Source: Eretmocerus hayati (Eukaryota > Arthropoda > Insecta > Hymenoptera > Aphelinidae). Taken from it: DNA of 64,000 nucleotides. A program made the translations under genes and the position numbers. Below are positions 1-12,362 of the stretch, in pieces (positions within the stretch are counted from its first letter, which is position 1; each line of letters begins with the position of its first letter). The notes below the pieces were generated by a model. The model made no database searches. It was not told the origin of the DNA and saw only the letters and a program-made list of their open reading frames with translations. The DNA lies in the NCBI GenBank assembly GCA_029851415.1, contig CM056743.1, positions 32,132,714 through 32,196,713 of the forward strand. The letters run 5' to 3'.

Positions 1-600
1 TTTCTACAATTTCGTAAAAATTCAAAAAAGACTCTTTTTCAGAATTACCTATGCGCAGTGTCCACGGAACCATTTAAATATTTTTTTCTTCTCAAGCTCA
101 AAAATGTGCATCAAGATTCATGAAAATTCATAAATCGTTCACTAAGTTTTCTCAACAAACCTCTTCCACCGCGTACAATTCAAATTTTCATGCGAAAAAA
201 TAACACTACTGACTCTAATCGATCAAGGGCTTCGAGGGGGTTGGTAACATTCATATAGGACGCAACAAGTGTTCAGTCTCGCACGTGACACCAACCTGTT
301 AGATTCTGCCTCAGCTATAGCAATATAAACCACAGCGCCTCTCAGGATTTGAATTTCACGTTAAAATCAGCCACTTGTCCGCAAGCTCACCAGAAAAATT
401 CACTAAAAAATTTTTCACTGAAACTCTTTTCAACACTTTGATCCAGGCCTAACTTTTCACACAAAAATTCTTCCACCAGTCAACCACTAATTTAAAAAAT
501 CCACCATCTAAACTATCACAAAAATCTTCATTTTGCACAATTTTCAATCCAAATTTCTTTTTTTTTCTTTTTTCAATAGTAAAATTTCTGATAAAATTAA
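1..600. other. No gene seen; AT-rich non-coding
   Basis: AT-rich sequence with A/T homopolymer patches and no frame of note. Nothing here is recognisable as a gene, RNA or complete repeat. The stretch leads into the CpG-containing region that follows. Confidence 0.5.
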
Positions 601-689
601 AATAGATTAGAACAAAACACTATGATATAGGAGTTAGTCTCGAGACCGACCCACTGACCCGCACTCCGTCTCAATACTGACTCTCACTT

Positions 690-1010
690 TCAGAAGCACA
701 TCAGAAAACGCAGAGAGTCTCGGGAGTGGTGGTGTCTACTATACACTGCTATATAGAACGCCAAACCAAACCAAACTCTGCCGTAAGTTCTCCTCTCTCT
801 CTCTCTCTTATTCACTCACTCACTCTTTGAAACGCGTGGGTTGCGCAATTGCACACATACAGACTTTCGCGCGCGAGGTTATATAGTTACACACACTCTT
901 TATAAAATGTGTGTGCCTTTTATGCATGCATGCGATGCATCGTCGTTGCTTGACGCGTACGCACTGAAAAGTATATAAAGTAAAGTAACACTGGTACAGA
1001 AAAGTAGACT
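690..1010. promoter_or_regulatory. Possible promoter or untranslated first exon region
   Basis: The stretch contains two TATA-like words (ctatatag near 748 and gtatataaag near 970), a CT microsatellite at about 790-810, CpG words (cgcgcgcg, acgcgt), and a good splice-donor match, gtaagt, at about 782 directly after ctctgcc. Such a mix is typical of arthropod promoter and 5' UTR sequence and contrasts with the AT-rich flanks. Direction is uncertain: the donor reads on the plus strand, while the neighbouring small open frame reads on the minus strand. No transcription data support it. Confidence 0.2.
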
Positions 1011-1144
1011 CAAACCTCGTGTAATTTCAAAGTCTGGCAAAAAACTAAACACGGGGAGGGGGTTAAACTCTTCCGGTGTTGATGATGTCGGATACTTACA
1101 CTAATACTTTCAATTTTATACAAAGTTTAAAGAGGTGAGGTAAG

Positions 1145-1324
1145 CTATGTTGCAGACCATTGCATTAGGTTTACTTGTCCGAAAGAGATAGAAGAATATG
1201 AGAGTGAGAGTGATGGGAGGTGGTTTAGAGTTAGTCGTGGTGGTGGAATCGGTTGTGATGGTGGTGGAAGCGCCACAAGCCAGGTGCCCATCTCATCAGT
1301 ATAATGTTGCTGCATGAGACCCAT
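1145..1324 (-). CDS. Candidate 59-codon small ORF or first coding exon, unrecognised
   Basis: On the minus strand an ATG at 1324 in a good initiation context (A at -3, G at +4, ccaaaATGG) opens a 59-residue frame that ends in TAG at 1145-1147. The product starts MGLMQQHYTDEMGTW, continues with a proline-rich stretch (LPPPSQPIPPP) at residues about 19-29, and then becomes Ser/Leu-rich. The sequence just upstream on that strand (1325-1450) is C/T-rich, as in a 5' UTR, and has few upstream ATGs. It could be a short complete ORF, or a first coding exon spliced before the stop; a weak donor-like gtaaac lies near residue 50. I recognise no family. Its composition differs from the AT-rich random frames elsewhere in the window, which is the only reason it is listed. 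Confidence 0.2.
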   Translation of the reverse strand: MGLMQQHYTDEMGTWLVALPPPSQPIPPPRLTLNHLPSLSLSYSSISFGQVNLMQWSAT

Positions 1325-1449
1325 TTTGGTAGTGGGGGGAGAGCGAAAAAGAGAGAGAGATTGGGATTTGGAGATTGGTGAAAGGGTTGGAACGGTAAAG
1401 AGCAGGAAAGAGTTTAGAGGGTGCGCCCATCGGGATTGCTATGGTGGAT

Positions 1450-2200
1450 TTTGAAAGTATAGAGAAGACCTTTCCTGGATCTGGTAACTTTCATCAAATT
1501 ATTTTTTTATGAATTCATTTTTAGAGAATAAAGTTCAATGATTCAGGGACTAACTTTGTTATCGAGTAAAATCATTTTTTTTTTCGTCATTTTAAGCCGA
1601 AAGAGATGCTTTCGAATGCGATTTCACGGTTCTCATGATGAATAATCATGATTGTCGTGTGTGCTCGCAAGCTCATTTCAAGCGCGGGGGACTTATTTCC
1701 CTCACTTCACTCGAGGACTAAATTGAATCGCCCTGACGCCCAAAGTGAGCGTACGTACCAAGGGCAATAATTTATTATTGAAATTTTGATTTTTATTTTT
1801 ATGAAAGTAACTATCATTGGATGATGTATAAAGAAAGATTTTTATATTCTTTGATGGTTAGAAAGGATACCGAATTTCTACAATGAGCATGGCTAATCAT
1901 TTGCGGTGGAATTCAATTGAAAGTCAATGGATTATAATAAATAATTATCTTTTGAAATAACTTACTGTGTTTTCCTTATAGTGAAACCTACCTTGTCAGC
2001 AAACCATATTTGAAAATAGGTTCCATTTTTGATTCTGATGTCCAATATTTGAAAATGTGTCCTATGATTGTGGTCATCTCGATATATAAGCAATTATTAC
2101 TATCCAAAGTTGTCATTCTCATTTATGATCAGTACAATTTTTTGGCAATCTTAAAAACAAGTATTATTCCAACGGAGAAACGCCATTTTCTCCGCTTACA
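1450..2200. other. No gene seen
   Basis: AT-rich sequence with one 65-codon frame (2010-2207, plus) that is rich in Ile/Leu/Phe and shows no motif. Nothing else is supported. Confidence 0.4.
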
Positions 2201-2208
2201 GCAATAAA

Positions 2209-2310
2209 GTACCATCTCGTGGGGGAAAAGCGCGTTTTCTGGAACTCGCACTAAAAATTTCGTTTTCAGCATAAGTTCATGAAAATGAGCGCTTTTCCGC
2301 ATTTTGGTAC
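2209..2310. repeat. Short inverted repeat around ggaaaagcgc
   Basis: The left arm begins gtaccatctcg and runs through ggaaaagcgcg. The right arm runs gcgcttttccgc and ends attttggtac, so outer gtacc/ggtac and inner ggaaaagcgc/gcgcttttcc pair around a central spacer of about 40 bases. This may be a decayed MITE or only a local hairpin. Confidence 0.4.
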
Positions 2311-2460
2311 ATAAAATACTATTGTAGGTTTTGACTTACTACGGAAGAACATTATGCTAAAGAACTCAAACAAATTGATTATGGCTTACTGTAGCCAAGA
2401 GTGAGCTGTTTATAAGACCAAATTTCATCCAACTCAGCCAGTAACGGATCCAGAGACCAA

Positions 2461-2575
2461 TCGGGAGGGGAGGGGGGGAGGGGGGGGGGGGTAATTTGCA
2501 AAATTTTCTAGCCACTCGTGCGCTCGCCTCTATTCCCCGTGCAAATTTCTTCTCCGTGAGGGGGGGGGGCGATCG
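2461..2575. repeat. G-rich tract with G-runs up to 12
   Basis: Runs of G (including 12 in a row at 2480-2491 and 9-10 near 2560) are followed by cgatcgcc. Several closely spaced G-runs of three or more on one strand make G-quadruplex formation plausible. A related G-run followed by gatcgc and C-runs lies at 37820-37890, so this may be the end of a dispersed repeat family. Confidence 0.5.
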
Positions 2576-2599
2576 CCATCCGCGCCTGAACTCAGTTCA

Positions 2600-3800
2600 T
2601 TGAAATCGGAAGATGATAATACAGGTCCAAATTAAATTCAAATGAGGAATATATGAATTGCGTAGTCATCAAGGCAGAGTTCATTTATCTAATTTCAACA
2701 ATTTTGATAATTTGATTTGAAAGTTGATAATCTTATTCAACAGCCGTCAAAATGGCAACAACCATTCTGGACAGTAGATCACCTCGAGCATAGTGTTGCT
2801 ATTACAGAATCAAAATTGATCAGAATGATACCGTGGTTATCATTCGGTTTCATCTTAGTGAGGCTGTACGTGACGTTTTAGAAAAATCGAATCTCTAACT
2901 CTAGATTCAGTTGATTTGTGCTTTACAACCATCGTTGTATGACCTGGAGATATTTCAACCAACAACTGTTATCACGAATACATATGAGTCAAATTTTTTG
3001 AACGATATAATTGAAATAATTTCGATAATTCCATACCATGAGTGCCATGACATATGACAGTTGATGAGGAATCTAATTACTCCCCGAAAGTTCAAAGCAC
3101 TCGTAATATTCTTTAGTCCTTGTTCAACATTTCAATAGAGATTCTATTTTTAGGACTTTTGATGATTTCATCATAGACAAATTGATCTTCCTGCCTCTTC
3201 GTGAATGACTAATCTTCTATTTTAGTGTCTAAATTTTCAACAGGTGACCGTCATTAGAGGGCGGTATAGCATATTACCAAGGTAACTGATAATAATTGTC
3301 TATCAAGACAAGAGATTTTCATCAAATGACGAAAGTGGAAAAAAATTTAGTAATCGCAGCTACACTTTCTGTCTAACATCTACAACTTGAACGCACCACT
3401 TTTTGGAGTGCTGATAAAGAGTGTCCCAGTTTACTTGCGGTTTGATCTAGCGCTAGATAAACGCCTTCTCTCTCTCTTTCCAAGTATCTATTAGGTCAAA
3501 TGGAGTGTAATTCCGTTTGATACGAGGCCTCTCTTTCTCACATTGTATAAAGCTGATTCTGTCGGTGCCAAGAGCACGAAGAAATTACTGATGGACGAGA
3601 CTGAATTGGAGCAAATGTTTGATATAGTTTTTCTTACGATTTTTCTTTAAGATACAATGATGTGAGAGATATGGCAATCGTATGAAATAGATTTTCATTA
3701 TCCTTTGATATTTTGAAGAGTGAGATATCGACGAGCCGGATCAATATTGATTTTTATTTGTTATTATGGCTTGTTAATACTTGAATGTTGTTGGATATGA
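2600..3800. other. No gene seen
   Basis: AT-rich sequence without a long frame, a tandem array or an obvious inverted repeat. A short CT microsatellite lies near 3465-3480. Confidence 0.4.
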
Positions 3801-3837
3801 GCTTGAAACTTGTTCTGGGCTTCATTTAGTCTTGAAG

Positions 3838-6380
3838 GTTTTTCGATCACCTGAACCCAGTTTCTATACATTGTAGTACACAGTTCAAAACTTGATGTTG
3901 GTAAAATGATGGGCAACGATCGGTTGATGATATTGAAATGAGGTTTCTTATGAAGTTATGAGATATGTCGTATTGTCAATCAGTGAATTGATCAGTCACT
4001 TCCACCCATGAATCACATGACCACGTAATATATTTTAGCCAGACCAGACCAAATTGGACCGAACGAGAGCAAACTAAACTACCTGAAGCCCAATCAGGCC
4101 GAGTTGGACCTAACTAGCTCAAAGTCCACCACGCTAGACCAAACAAGACCGTATTCGACCGAGCTAGACCGGACCAGAACTGTAAACCAGACCTAAACAG
4201 GCCGATCTAGACTGAACTAGATTGAATTTGATCGGATTAGACTGGACTAGACCAACTGGACGAAATAAGACCAAATAAGACCACACCTAGACCATATTAG
4301 TGTGGTAATCCTAGAACAGTGCTACTGCGATAATCCCAGTACGGTTATAGCCCGGTACTTTTGCGGTCCTAGCACTATTAGTGCTGCCCTAGTGGTCTCG
4401 GCGGTCATAGTGGTTCTAGTGACCCTGGTAATACTATGTAGTACCGTGCTAGAACCGCACTAGTACCGTGCTAGACCGTGACAGAAGGATGTAAACCGTA
4501 TTGGACCGAGCTAGACCGGTCCATAACGGATGAAACCAAACTATATTGCATGAGACGAACTAGACTAAACATGCAGGACTTGAATGTACTAAATCGATTT
4601 AGACCGAATCAGACTGGACTAGACCGACTAGACTAAATTAGACCAAATTAAACCGCACTTAGACCATATTAGTTCAGCGATTCTAGTACAGTACTACAAC
4701 GATAATTCTAGGCCGGTTCTGTTGCCGTACTTTTGCGGTCCTAGCACCTTTCGTGCGGTTCCGAACACTTTTAAGGCGGTTCTAATAGCCCTAGTAGTCA
4801 TAGTGGTACTAGTGTGGTATTAGCAGTACTAGGAATCCTAGCGATCCTCTGTAGTACCAAACTCGAACCATATACCAATACCAAACTAGACCGTACTAGA
4901 TCGCATTGAACTGAATCAAACCGACAAGACTGAACCAGACAGCACGAAGACCATACAAGTACGGATATTCTAGTATGGTCCTAGGGTGGTATTTTTGCGG
5001 TCCTAGGTCTGCCGTGCAATCCTAGTGGTCCCAGCGATCATAGTGGTACCAGTACCATCCTAGCGGCTTTATATAGCGCCGTACTAGAACCATATTAGCA
5101 CTGAACTAGACCGTACTAGAAAGAACGAGGCCGCATTAGACCGAACTAGACTGAACCAGACCAACTAGACCTAAACAGGCCAAACTAGACTTTACTAAAC
5201 CGACTTAGACTGGATTAGACTGGACTATATCGACTAGACGGACCATATTAGTAACGGCGATTCTAGCACGGTACTACTACGATAGTGCCAGTAAGGTTCT
5301 AGCGCGGCATTTCTGCGATCCTAGCACTACTAGAGTGGATCCTAGTTTTATTAGTGAGGTCCTAATGGCCCCAGCAGTCGTAGTGGTACTAGCGCGGTCT
5401 TAGTGGTACTAGAGGTCCTAGAGATGCTATCTAGTACCGTACTAGGACTATACTAATACATTAGACTAAAGTAGACCGACAAGACTGTGCTAGACAGCAT
5501 GAAGACCATTTTAGTACGGCAATTCTAGTACTGTAGTAGTTCGGTGTTTTCGCGGGTCTAGCACTACTAGTGCAGTCCTAGTGGTCCCAGTGATCATGGC
5601 GGTACTAGTACGGTTCTAGCGGTACTAGTGATCCTAGCGATATTATGTAGAGCGGTACTAGAACAATACTAGCACTAAACTAGACCGTACAAGAAAGAAC
5701 GAGACCATATTAGACCGAACTATATCGGACCAGAACAAATTAGACCGATTTAGACCGAATCAGACGAACTAGATCTAAACAGTCCAAACTATATTTTACT
5801 AAACCGAATTAGACCTAATTAGACTGCATTATACCGACTAGACCGAACTAGACTAAATTAGACCGCACTTGGACCATACTAGTACGGGAGTTCTAGTACG
5901 GTACTATCACGATAATTCTAGCACGACTCTGGTGCGGTACTTTTATGGTCCTAGCAGTACTAGCGTGGTTCCTAGCACTATTGGTGCGGTCCTAATGGTC
6001 CCAGCAGTCATCGTGGTACTAGTGCGGTCCTGGTGGTACTAGCGACCCTAGCGGTCCGATGAAGTACCGTACTAGAACCATACTAGTATCAAACTAGACC
6101 GTACTAGTTTGTGCTCAACTGAATTAGACTAGATTCGACTGGATCAGACAGCACTAAGACCAATCTAGTACGGCAGTTCTAGTACGGTACTAGGACGGTA
6201 CAAGTGTGGTCGTAGCTAATACCGTACTAAAACCGTATTCGGGCAAACTAGACTTTATTAGAGTGAACTAGACCAGACTAGACAAGACCAAACCAGACCA
6301 TCCATCCACCCATGGAACCTTGCCCCTTCCACGTAAGTAACCCGATACCCGGGACCCAGACGCACAAGTTTTGGTCGAAG
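3838..6380. mobile_element. Leader-satellite-tail element, copy 1
   Basis: A non-repetitive leader (about 3838-4030) is followed by a 2.2 kb degenerate array (4030-6300) and a C-rich tail (ccatccatccaccc at about 6297, then cccgatacccgggacccagacgc). Part of the leader (about 3903-3990, aatgatgggcaacgatc) aligns with 39121-39205. The tail aligns with 37080-37130 (cccgagacgc, then acaaattttg versus acaagttttg). The combination suggests one repeat family whose members carry different satellites. Non-autonomous Helentron/DINE elements have this block-core-block layout; that assignment is inference, and exact ends are not known. Confidence 0.45.
4030..6300. repeat. Degenerate CTAGACC / GGTCTAG array with orientation switching
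   Basis: About 10-bp words of the type ctagaccgaa fill blocks that alternate with blocks of the reverse-complement type (ttctagtacggt, ggtcctag). A landmark resembling ttttgcggtcctagcac recurs near 4356, 4728, 4990, 5308, 5546 and 5938, giving irregular long and short spacings and a rough two-block period of 560-630 bases. Each block switch creates imperfect long-range self-complementarity. There is no coding frame through it. Confidence 0.75.
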
Positions 6381-6399
6381 TTGAATTATTATAATTTGG

Positions 6400-9300
6400 C
6401 TATATCATTACTGAGAGAATTTTTCTCTTCCTTCTTTGGAATAGAAAAATCATTCTTCCTTATGGGCCTCAAGAAAAAACGTGATAGCTGAAGTTGCCAA
6501 CACCAACATAGTTTTTGGTGAGTTAGGTTTTTTTATTTAAGGGTGAGCTAGGTTATGTTGGAATGGCATTTAGTATTTACTGCCACACTATACACAGACA
6601 TTGGAATACAATATTCAGGTTTACAGAGATAGTTTAGGGAAAAACTACTCCATCTGAGAGAATGTATTATTACGTTCCATTTCTAGAAAGAGAGTGAAGG
6701 AGAAATGGACGCTAGATATAAGAGCTGAGCTCAAGAGTTCTGCCTTATCTCACGGAGCTGTCGATGGCTCGACGACATGAAAATAATCTGCATTGTATAT
6801 TTTGTGCGCTGACTCTTTCTCTTTCCTCATACCAGACGTGCATAATCGAATTCTCAATTTTGGTTCTCCCACTAAACCAAAGTTTAGTCGCTGGACTTAC
6901 CTGCAACTTGAACAGCTTCATCTCGTATTCAATAAATCCTAAGTATTTCTTGGGATGTATATGCACTGGGATGAATACTGCAAGAAGAGTAAATCGCATG
7001 ATTGTACTGATATGCTCGCCGATATGAGTCTGAGGCTCGGTCTGAGGATCTTGATTTTTCAGGTAACATGTCGAAATACTTCAAATAATTCATTTCTCAT
7101 TGCCATAAAGGTCAGAACCTTATTCTTTCGGGGTTAAGAAACGTTCGAGTTGGAATAGAAAAATGTTTCTGATATATTTAAAGAATATAACTGAATTGAG
7201 GCAGGATATCTTTCAACGATCTCATAAAGAAACATTGGTAGACTCACGAAAGAAGATTTTACCAGAAATCTCAGACAGTTTATCTCCAGATTTACTCGAT
7301 TCTGACGACGGATCACAGATTCAATACTTTACTGTGGATGTCAGTTATACTCAAAGATAAGTTTCAATAATGAACATATTTTTGATCGTAATTCTGAGCG
7401 GCATTTTATCCGTATTTTCATCTAGGTGACTTGATATCAATCCACGTGTCATCCTATCAAAGCACAATTTTCCAAATACTCCGTAAACCTGAGATAAATG
7501 ACATCAAAATTCATCGATATCATGGAATCTCATGTAAAGTCCAGCCAAAGTTCAGTTACACGCTTCAAAATTGAAGATACCTGAACTTTGATAAGCAAGT
7601 TCGATCAAGCTCGGACAGTAAGATATACGTAGCAAGACAAAAGATTACCACACCATATGCTTCTCTTACTGATGTACAATACAAGCAAAGATACGCATCT
7701 GTGTGAGTGCATGTTATAAAGTACGTATATCTATGTACGTGAACATATGCATTCATGAATGACGGAGACGAGTACAAGGTCTCTCTATTTTGCTTTCGAG
7801 AGAGCTATGAGGAAAAGAGATGTCTGTCTGACTGGCCATCATGACACGCGACGACGGTCGTTGAATAAAGATCGTTGAATTTATTTAACGGTATTTGGGT
7901 GAGTTAAACAAATTAGAAGATGACTCGTATTTTTGAGCGAGTTGGAGTTATACCATCCTGCAATGGAGGACGAAATTGTTGGTGAATACAAGGATCGAAA
8001 GTTGCTCTGCCAAGGAATTCAGCGATAATTTGAGATGTTGATGATGAGTTATCCATATGGATGGGGGGTGTCTATGAAGATTTCCCTTTCCCGGTTATGG
8101 ATGAATGATGACTCGTTGTCCCCCATTGATCATGAAAATGAGAAAAATTCCGTGATCTCATGAGACAGACGTACTTAGAGCTCCACTTATGTGGCGAGGA
8201 AGATTCCGTGATCCTCAGAGCTTTTGATGACTTCCCTGTCTTCCCTGCTACTCGGACGAGGCGCAGCGCTTAGCGATGTGTGCTATTAAAATCCTGACCG
8301 GAAATTAACGCATGAATCTTGAAGTTTATCTTGGACATGCAGCAACAGTGCTGCAGCCTCTCTATGACTCCCTAGTATCTTTTGTACACTTTTTCGAGAA
8401 TCATTCGATTAAAGTTTGTGTTCATTGCACAATGCTTTGGTAAGATTCCATTTGTCCTACGCCTTACAGGTTTAGATGCCACGATGCTTTTGTGATGTCT
8501 CATTTGACCTATGCTTCACAGGTTTGAATACCCTATGAGAAAGGGGCAATAAGAGAGTTGGGGACCATTCAACATGAAGTTCTCTGTTTTTTTATTTTAC
8601 TTTGCCAGGATGCCAATGGATTTCACTTCTCTCGTGAGTATTCTGAAATTGCAAGTTGATTCAAGATTCCTAGTTTAAATTCGTTTTGGATGCCTCAGGA
8701 CTTGCTTATGATATTCAAAATACTTAGAAACTTTAGTGATGCACCTAAAATTTTATGTAAAGTAAACTACAAGATACCTGATCTTAGACTGATGAAGAAT
8801 CTGAGAACTTTTTATTTGGAAATTAATTACAAAGGTGATTCAAGTAAAAGGTTGTCCATGTTGATTAGTGAGATTAGCAAATGATTATCCAGTTCTCAAT
8901 TCAAACGACTAGCTAGTGAGAACTTATTCGGATATGAATGATTGTGTACATTATTGTGATATCTATCCAGTGATTGTGAATGCTGCAGTTCTAGGTGAAA
9001 TGTTTAGTCTGATTCATTTTTTTCACCGCTTGCTGTATTATTTATTTCGTTGATTATGTTGATGATTTCATGATTTTTTTTTTCAATTACAGAGCGCTAC
9101 AAAATTATTGCTATGATCTTGATTGATTGATAAGGCACCAAAAATTGTATGGATTTGTAAATCGTCCTGATCGGGACGGTATATTTTCTGAAATAGAATA
9201 AAAATAGAATAAAGATAACAAGGTGAGTGATAACCAGATATCACCAAAAAAAATACCGGTACCACAATTTGATATGAAATAATGACATTTTCCATGTTAT

Positions 9301-9776
9301 CTAGAACCTCAATCAGAGTGGGTTAGTGAAATGATTTCATCGAGATGTACAAATACTTCTTATCTCTGTCCATAATATGAGTATTCGAATGTATGCGGAT
9401 ATCTTTTTCATTCATTCATTATTACTTGCACTTTGTCTATTATGACTTGATCAAGGCTTTAGTGAAGTTATATTGAAAAGTGCTCGCCTCATGTTTATTT
9501 ACATGCAGATCGATTGAAATTGAAAGAGTGAAGAAGGCCATACTGAATCTTGATTACGTAAGAGTGTTTTGTACTCAGCTTTATACGAACTTTTTTATTA
9601 GCTACTATATACTCTCGATCGTGAGAAACTGCTTGACATAATTTCTTCTGTATCAACACGAGGTTGACTCGGCGCTGATTAGTTTGGACTCACCTCGTTT
9701 TTTTAATTCTTTTGAAATCACCTATAAGCACAGAAATATATCTGAATTATTGGATTGAGTTTATTCCATTCGTAAT
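6400..9776. other. No confident gene; several short frames
   Basis: Mostly AT-rich non-coding sequence. The 65-codon plus-strand frame at 7163-7360 has an acidic, protein-like second half (SDSLSPDLLDSDDGSQ), but no recognisable domain or supporting splice structure. A small direct duplication is visible at about 8448-8480 and 8500-8532 (catttg-cctac/tgc-tacaggttt). No long inverted repeats were seen. Confidence 0.35.
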
Positions 9777-10328
9777 AATTGAGGGGGTGGGTGGAAAAAG
9801 GGCCTAATTACAAAACGGCCATTTCGAGAAAAACGATAAAAACTAACTATATCATGCCCGTGGCATGATTCGATGCGCATACCTGGCTTATTTCAAAGGT
9901 TTTGGCATCCCCAAAACAACCGCACAGGAATTGGAAGGTAGCTGTCGATTTTGAGAAGTATACAGCCATTCGAAAAAATGTAATTAGGCCCTTTTTCCCA
10001 ATACTGGGTCAATTTTTGGGATAGTTGGTCCACTAAAAGTTGGATAACGTTGCGAAATCGAGTTCAATGGCCTCCAAATTTCATCAGCATATCTATGGGT
10101 ATGTCACACAAGATATCCAATTGCGATTCAACGTCTTAATGCATTTTCATCGATTCTGCACGTGAAAGATGGTTCCATTGAGTGTGTGAAACTAAGGTCA
10201 CTCAATATTCACTTAGCAAGCATGAAGATACATTTTTTGAAGGCCAAAGAACATGATTTGATAGCCAGAATTGGTAGAAAAGAGATATGGAGGTCATAAG
10301 AATTTCTTTAAAATTTTTTCGTAAAAAA

Positions 10329-10645
10329 TTAGGCCCTTTTTACCAATACCCCACCACTTAGGCCCTTTATCCCGATATCGATAGTGGAGTTAGGCCCTTT
10401 TGAACGAGTTTTTCCGGTGACTTAGGCCCTTTTAACCAATATTGTTGCACTTAGGCCCTTTTTACCGATAATGTTGCACTTAGGCCCTTTTCACCAATAC
10501 TGTTGCACTAAGGCCCTTTTTACCAACACTGTTGCACTTAGGCCCTTTCTATCAGTACTTCTACGTTGAGGCTCTTTTTAACAATACCCTTACACTTGGG
10601 CCCTTTTTTCGAACAAAATTTTCCTGTTGTTTAGGCTCTTTCAAA
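10329..10645 (+). repeat. Tandem array of about 11 TTAGGCCCTTTT units, 29-33 bp
   Basis: Units like cttaggcccttttcacca, separated by a short spacer ending in tgttgca, begin at about 10330, 10358, 10391, 10421, 10450, 10479, 10508, 10537, 10566, 10595 and 10629. The central units have an exact 29-bp spacing. The word is the same as the inner part of the host element's terminal repeat (aaagggcctaa), so the array may have grown out of the TIR. Confidence 0.85.
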
Positions 10646-10912
10646 AAATCTTCGAGGTCTTGGTGACTTTGTGGGTACCTCTCTCTGCAGTGATAAGACC
10701 CTTTTACGTAGTCACATTTGTGCTGAGATTCGATTCCTAAACAAAACTCTCTTCCGGAGTCTCATTGTTATAATCTTTTGAGGGGTATTCTGAGGTGTCT
10801 AGTTTCCCCAGTCAAACAACGATAAGATGAGAAATCCAATCTGTCGGAGTTATGATTTCCCGAAAAATAGCTATGTATGAAGAAATCGTGCCCGTGAAAT
10901 ACACTTACGCTG

Positions 10913-11250
10913 ACAAGGGGAGTCCGGAGGGTCCGGGTCTCCAAATCTCACCAAACTTTTTCCACAGGCTCGTACCACCTAGAACATGGAGAATCCAGAG
11001 TAACTTCATCAAATGGGCTTTCATTTCAGAGCTACAAGCAAAAACGCTAGCATTGCCAGTATACCCATATATATATATATATCACTTTTTGACATGGGCC
11101 TATATGGGCAATTCTTACGTTTTTGCTTGTAGCTCTGGACAGACGGCCCACTTGAGGGAGTCACTCTGGATTCTCCATTTTTTAGGTGGTACGAGTCTGT
11201 GAAAAAAGTTGAGTGAAGTATGATGACCCGGACCCTCCGAACTCCCGTTG
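10913..11250. mobile_element. 338-bp inverted-repeat MITE, copy 1
   Basis: Terminal arms start acaaggggagtccggaggg and end ccctccgaactcccgttg, and complementarity continues inward (gggtccgggtc/gacccggaccc, gtaccacctagaacatgg/ttttttaggtggtac, agagctacaagcaaaaacg/cgtttttgcttgtagctct), so the element folds back over most of its length. The centre holds a TA-rich tatatatata tract. A diverged relative of similar length lies at 31650-31980. It is nested inside the 2.8 kb TIR element, so it inserted later or was carried along. Confidence 0.75.
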
Positions 11251-12362
11251 CGAGTCCGATTTTCGGGCGCCACAGTGAATGGGGCCCAATCAATTTCTTA
11301 CTTGATCTCGTTTCTTGAACCTACTTTAGCCTATCTTACTCCATTTGAGCCTACCAGATAATCCTGAAGGTTGGGGACGAAACTGACCACGGATTCGGTT
11401 TCTACATAAAAAAATACACGAAAAACACATGTTCACGTCTTGGGAACGATCCGACTCAAAATTCGCATTCTTGGCGTCCATTGGAGGAGCCGCGGTTCCA
11501 CGGACTCGATACCTTGGAGTTTTTTATTTTTTGGACCAGCTAGATCTCGTGATCTAACGCGTCAAACCGACTTCCTCGAGTGACCATTCTGAAGTGAGTT
11601 ACACCAGGCGGCTATCAATTGAAATTACTTTTAGAGACATCAGAGGACGCGCATGCACAAGAGATGCAAATACTGGATTGAAATTTGTTTCAAAGATAAT
11701 CTTTGCATTTTTGACCACTTTCCACCGCCAAGACTGATAGTTTTCGAAACCGTTTTCGCTGTAACATGACCCGGCAAACACGATGAAGTGGTTAACTAAC
11801 GTCTTGATTACAGGTAACATGGTTAGAAATCAATTCTTATGTTTTATCAATTTTCTTAGAGGCCTCAATCACGGGTTGTCGATATAAGAATACTGCTCTC
11901 CTATTTGTCCGAGTTCCGAAGATATGTTGAAAAAAATCAGGTTGTTTCATTGAAATCCGTCGGAACACGATTTTACTAATGGAACGCCATTTTTCAACTT
12001 TTTTGGAGGATTACTTAAAACACCGTACGACACAGAGATGACCTTGGGACGTTAGAAAGCTCTTTCCCCACGCAAAGCGTATGAAATAGTGAGGTCATGC
12101 TTTTCTCTTCAAAATGATTGGCGAACCATTCGTGTCCAATGGTGCAGCATCGTAGTTAGGCGATTCGTTCTTACCCATCAAAACTGTACAACTAGCTCAT
12201 AAGTGACTTTGGTAGATTTTTTCGTCCTTGATGGTTAATATTCAACTCGTATGGACAACTAGCTGTCCAAGGAGTCTAGCCGGGTCTAACTGCCTTCAGA
12301 TAATAGACAGAGGATCTAACTCTCATCATACAATCGATAAAAGGGCGTAACTCCCATCATAT

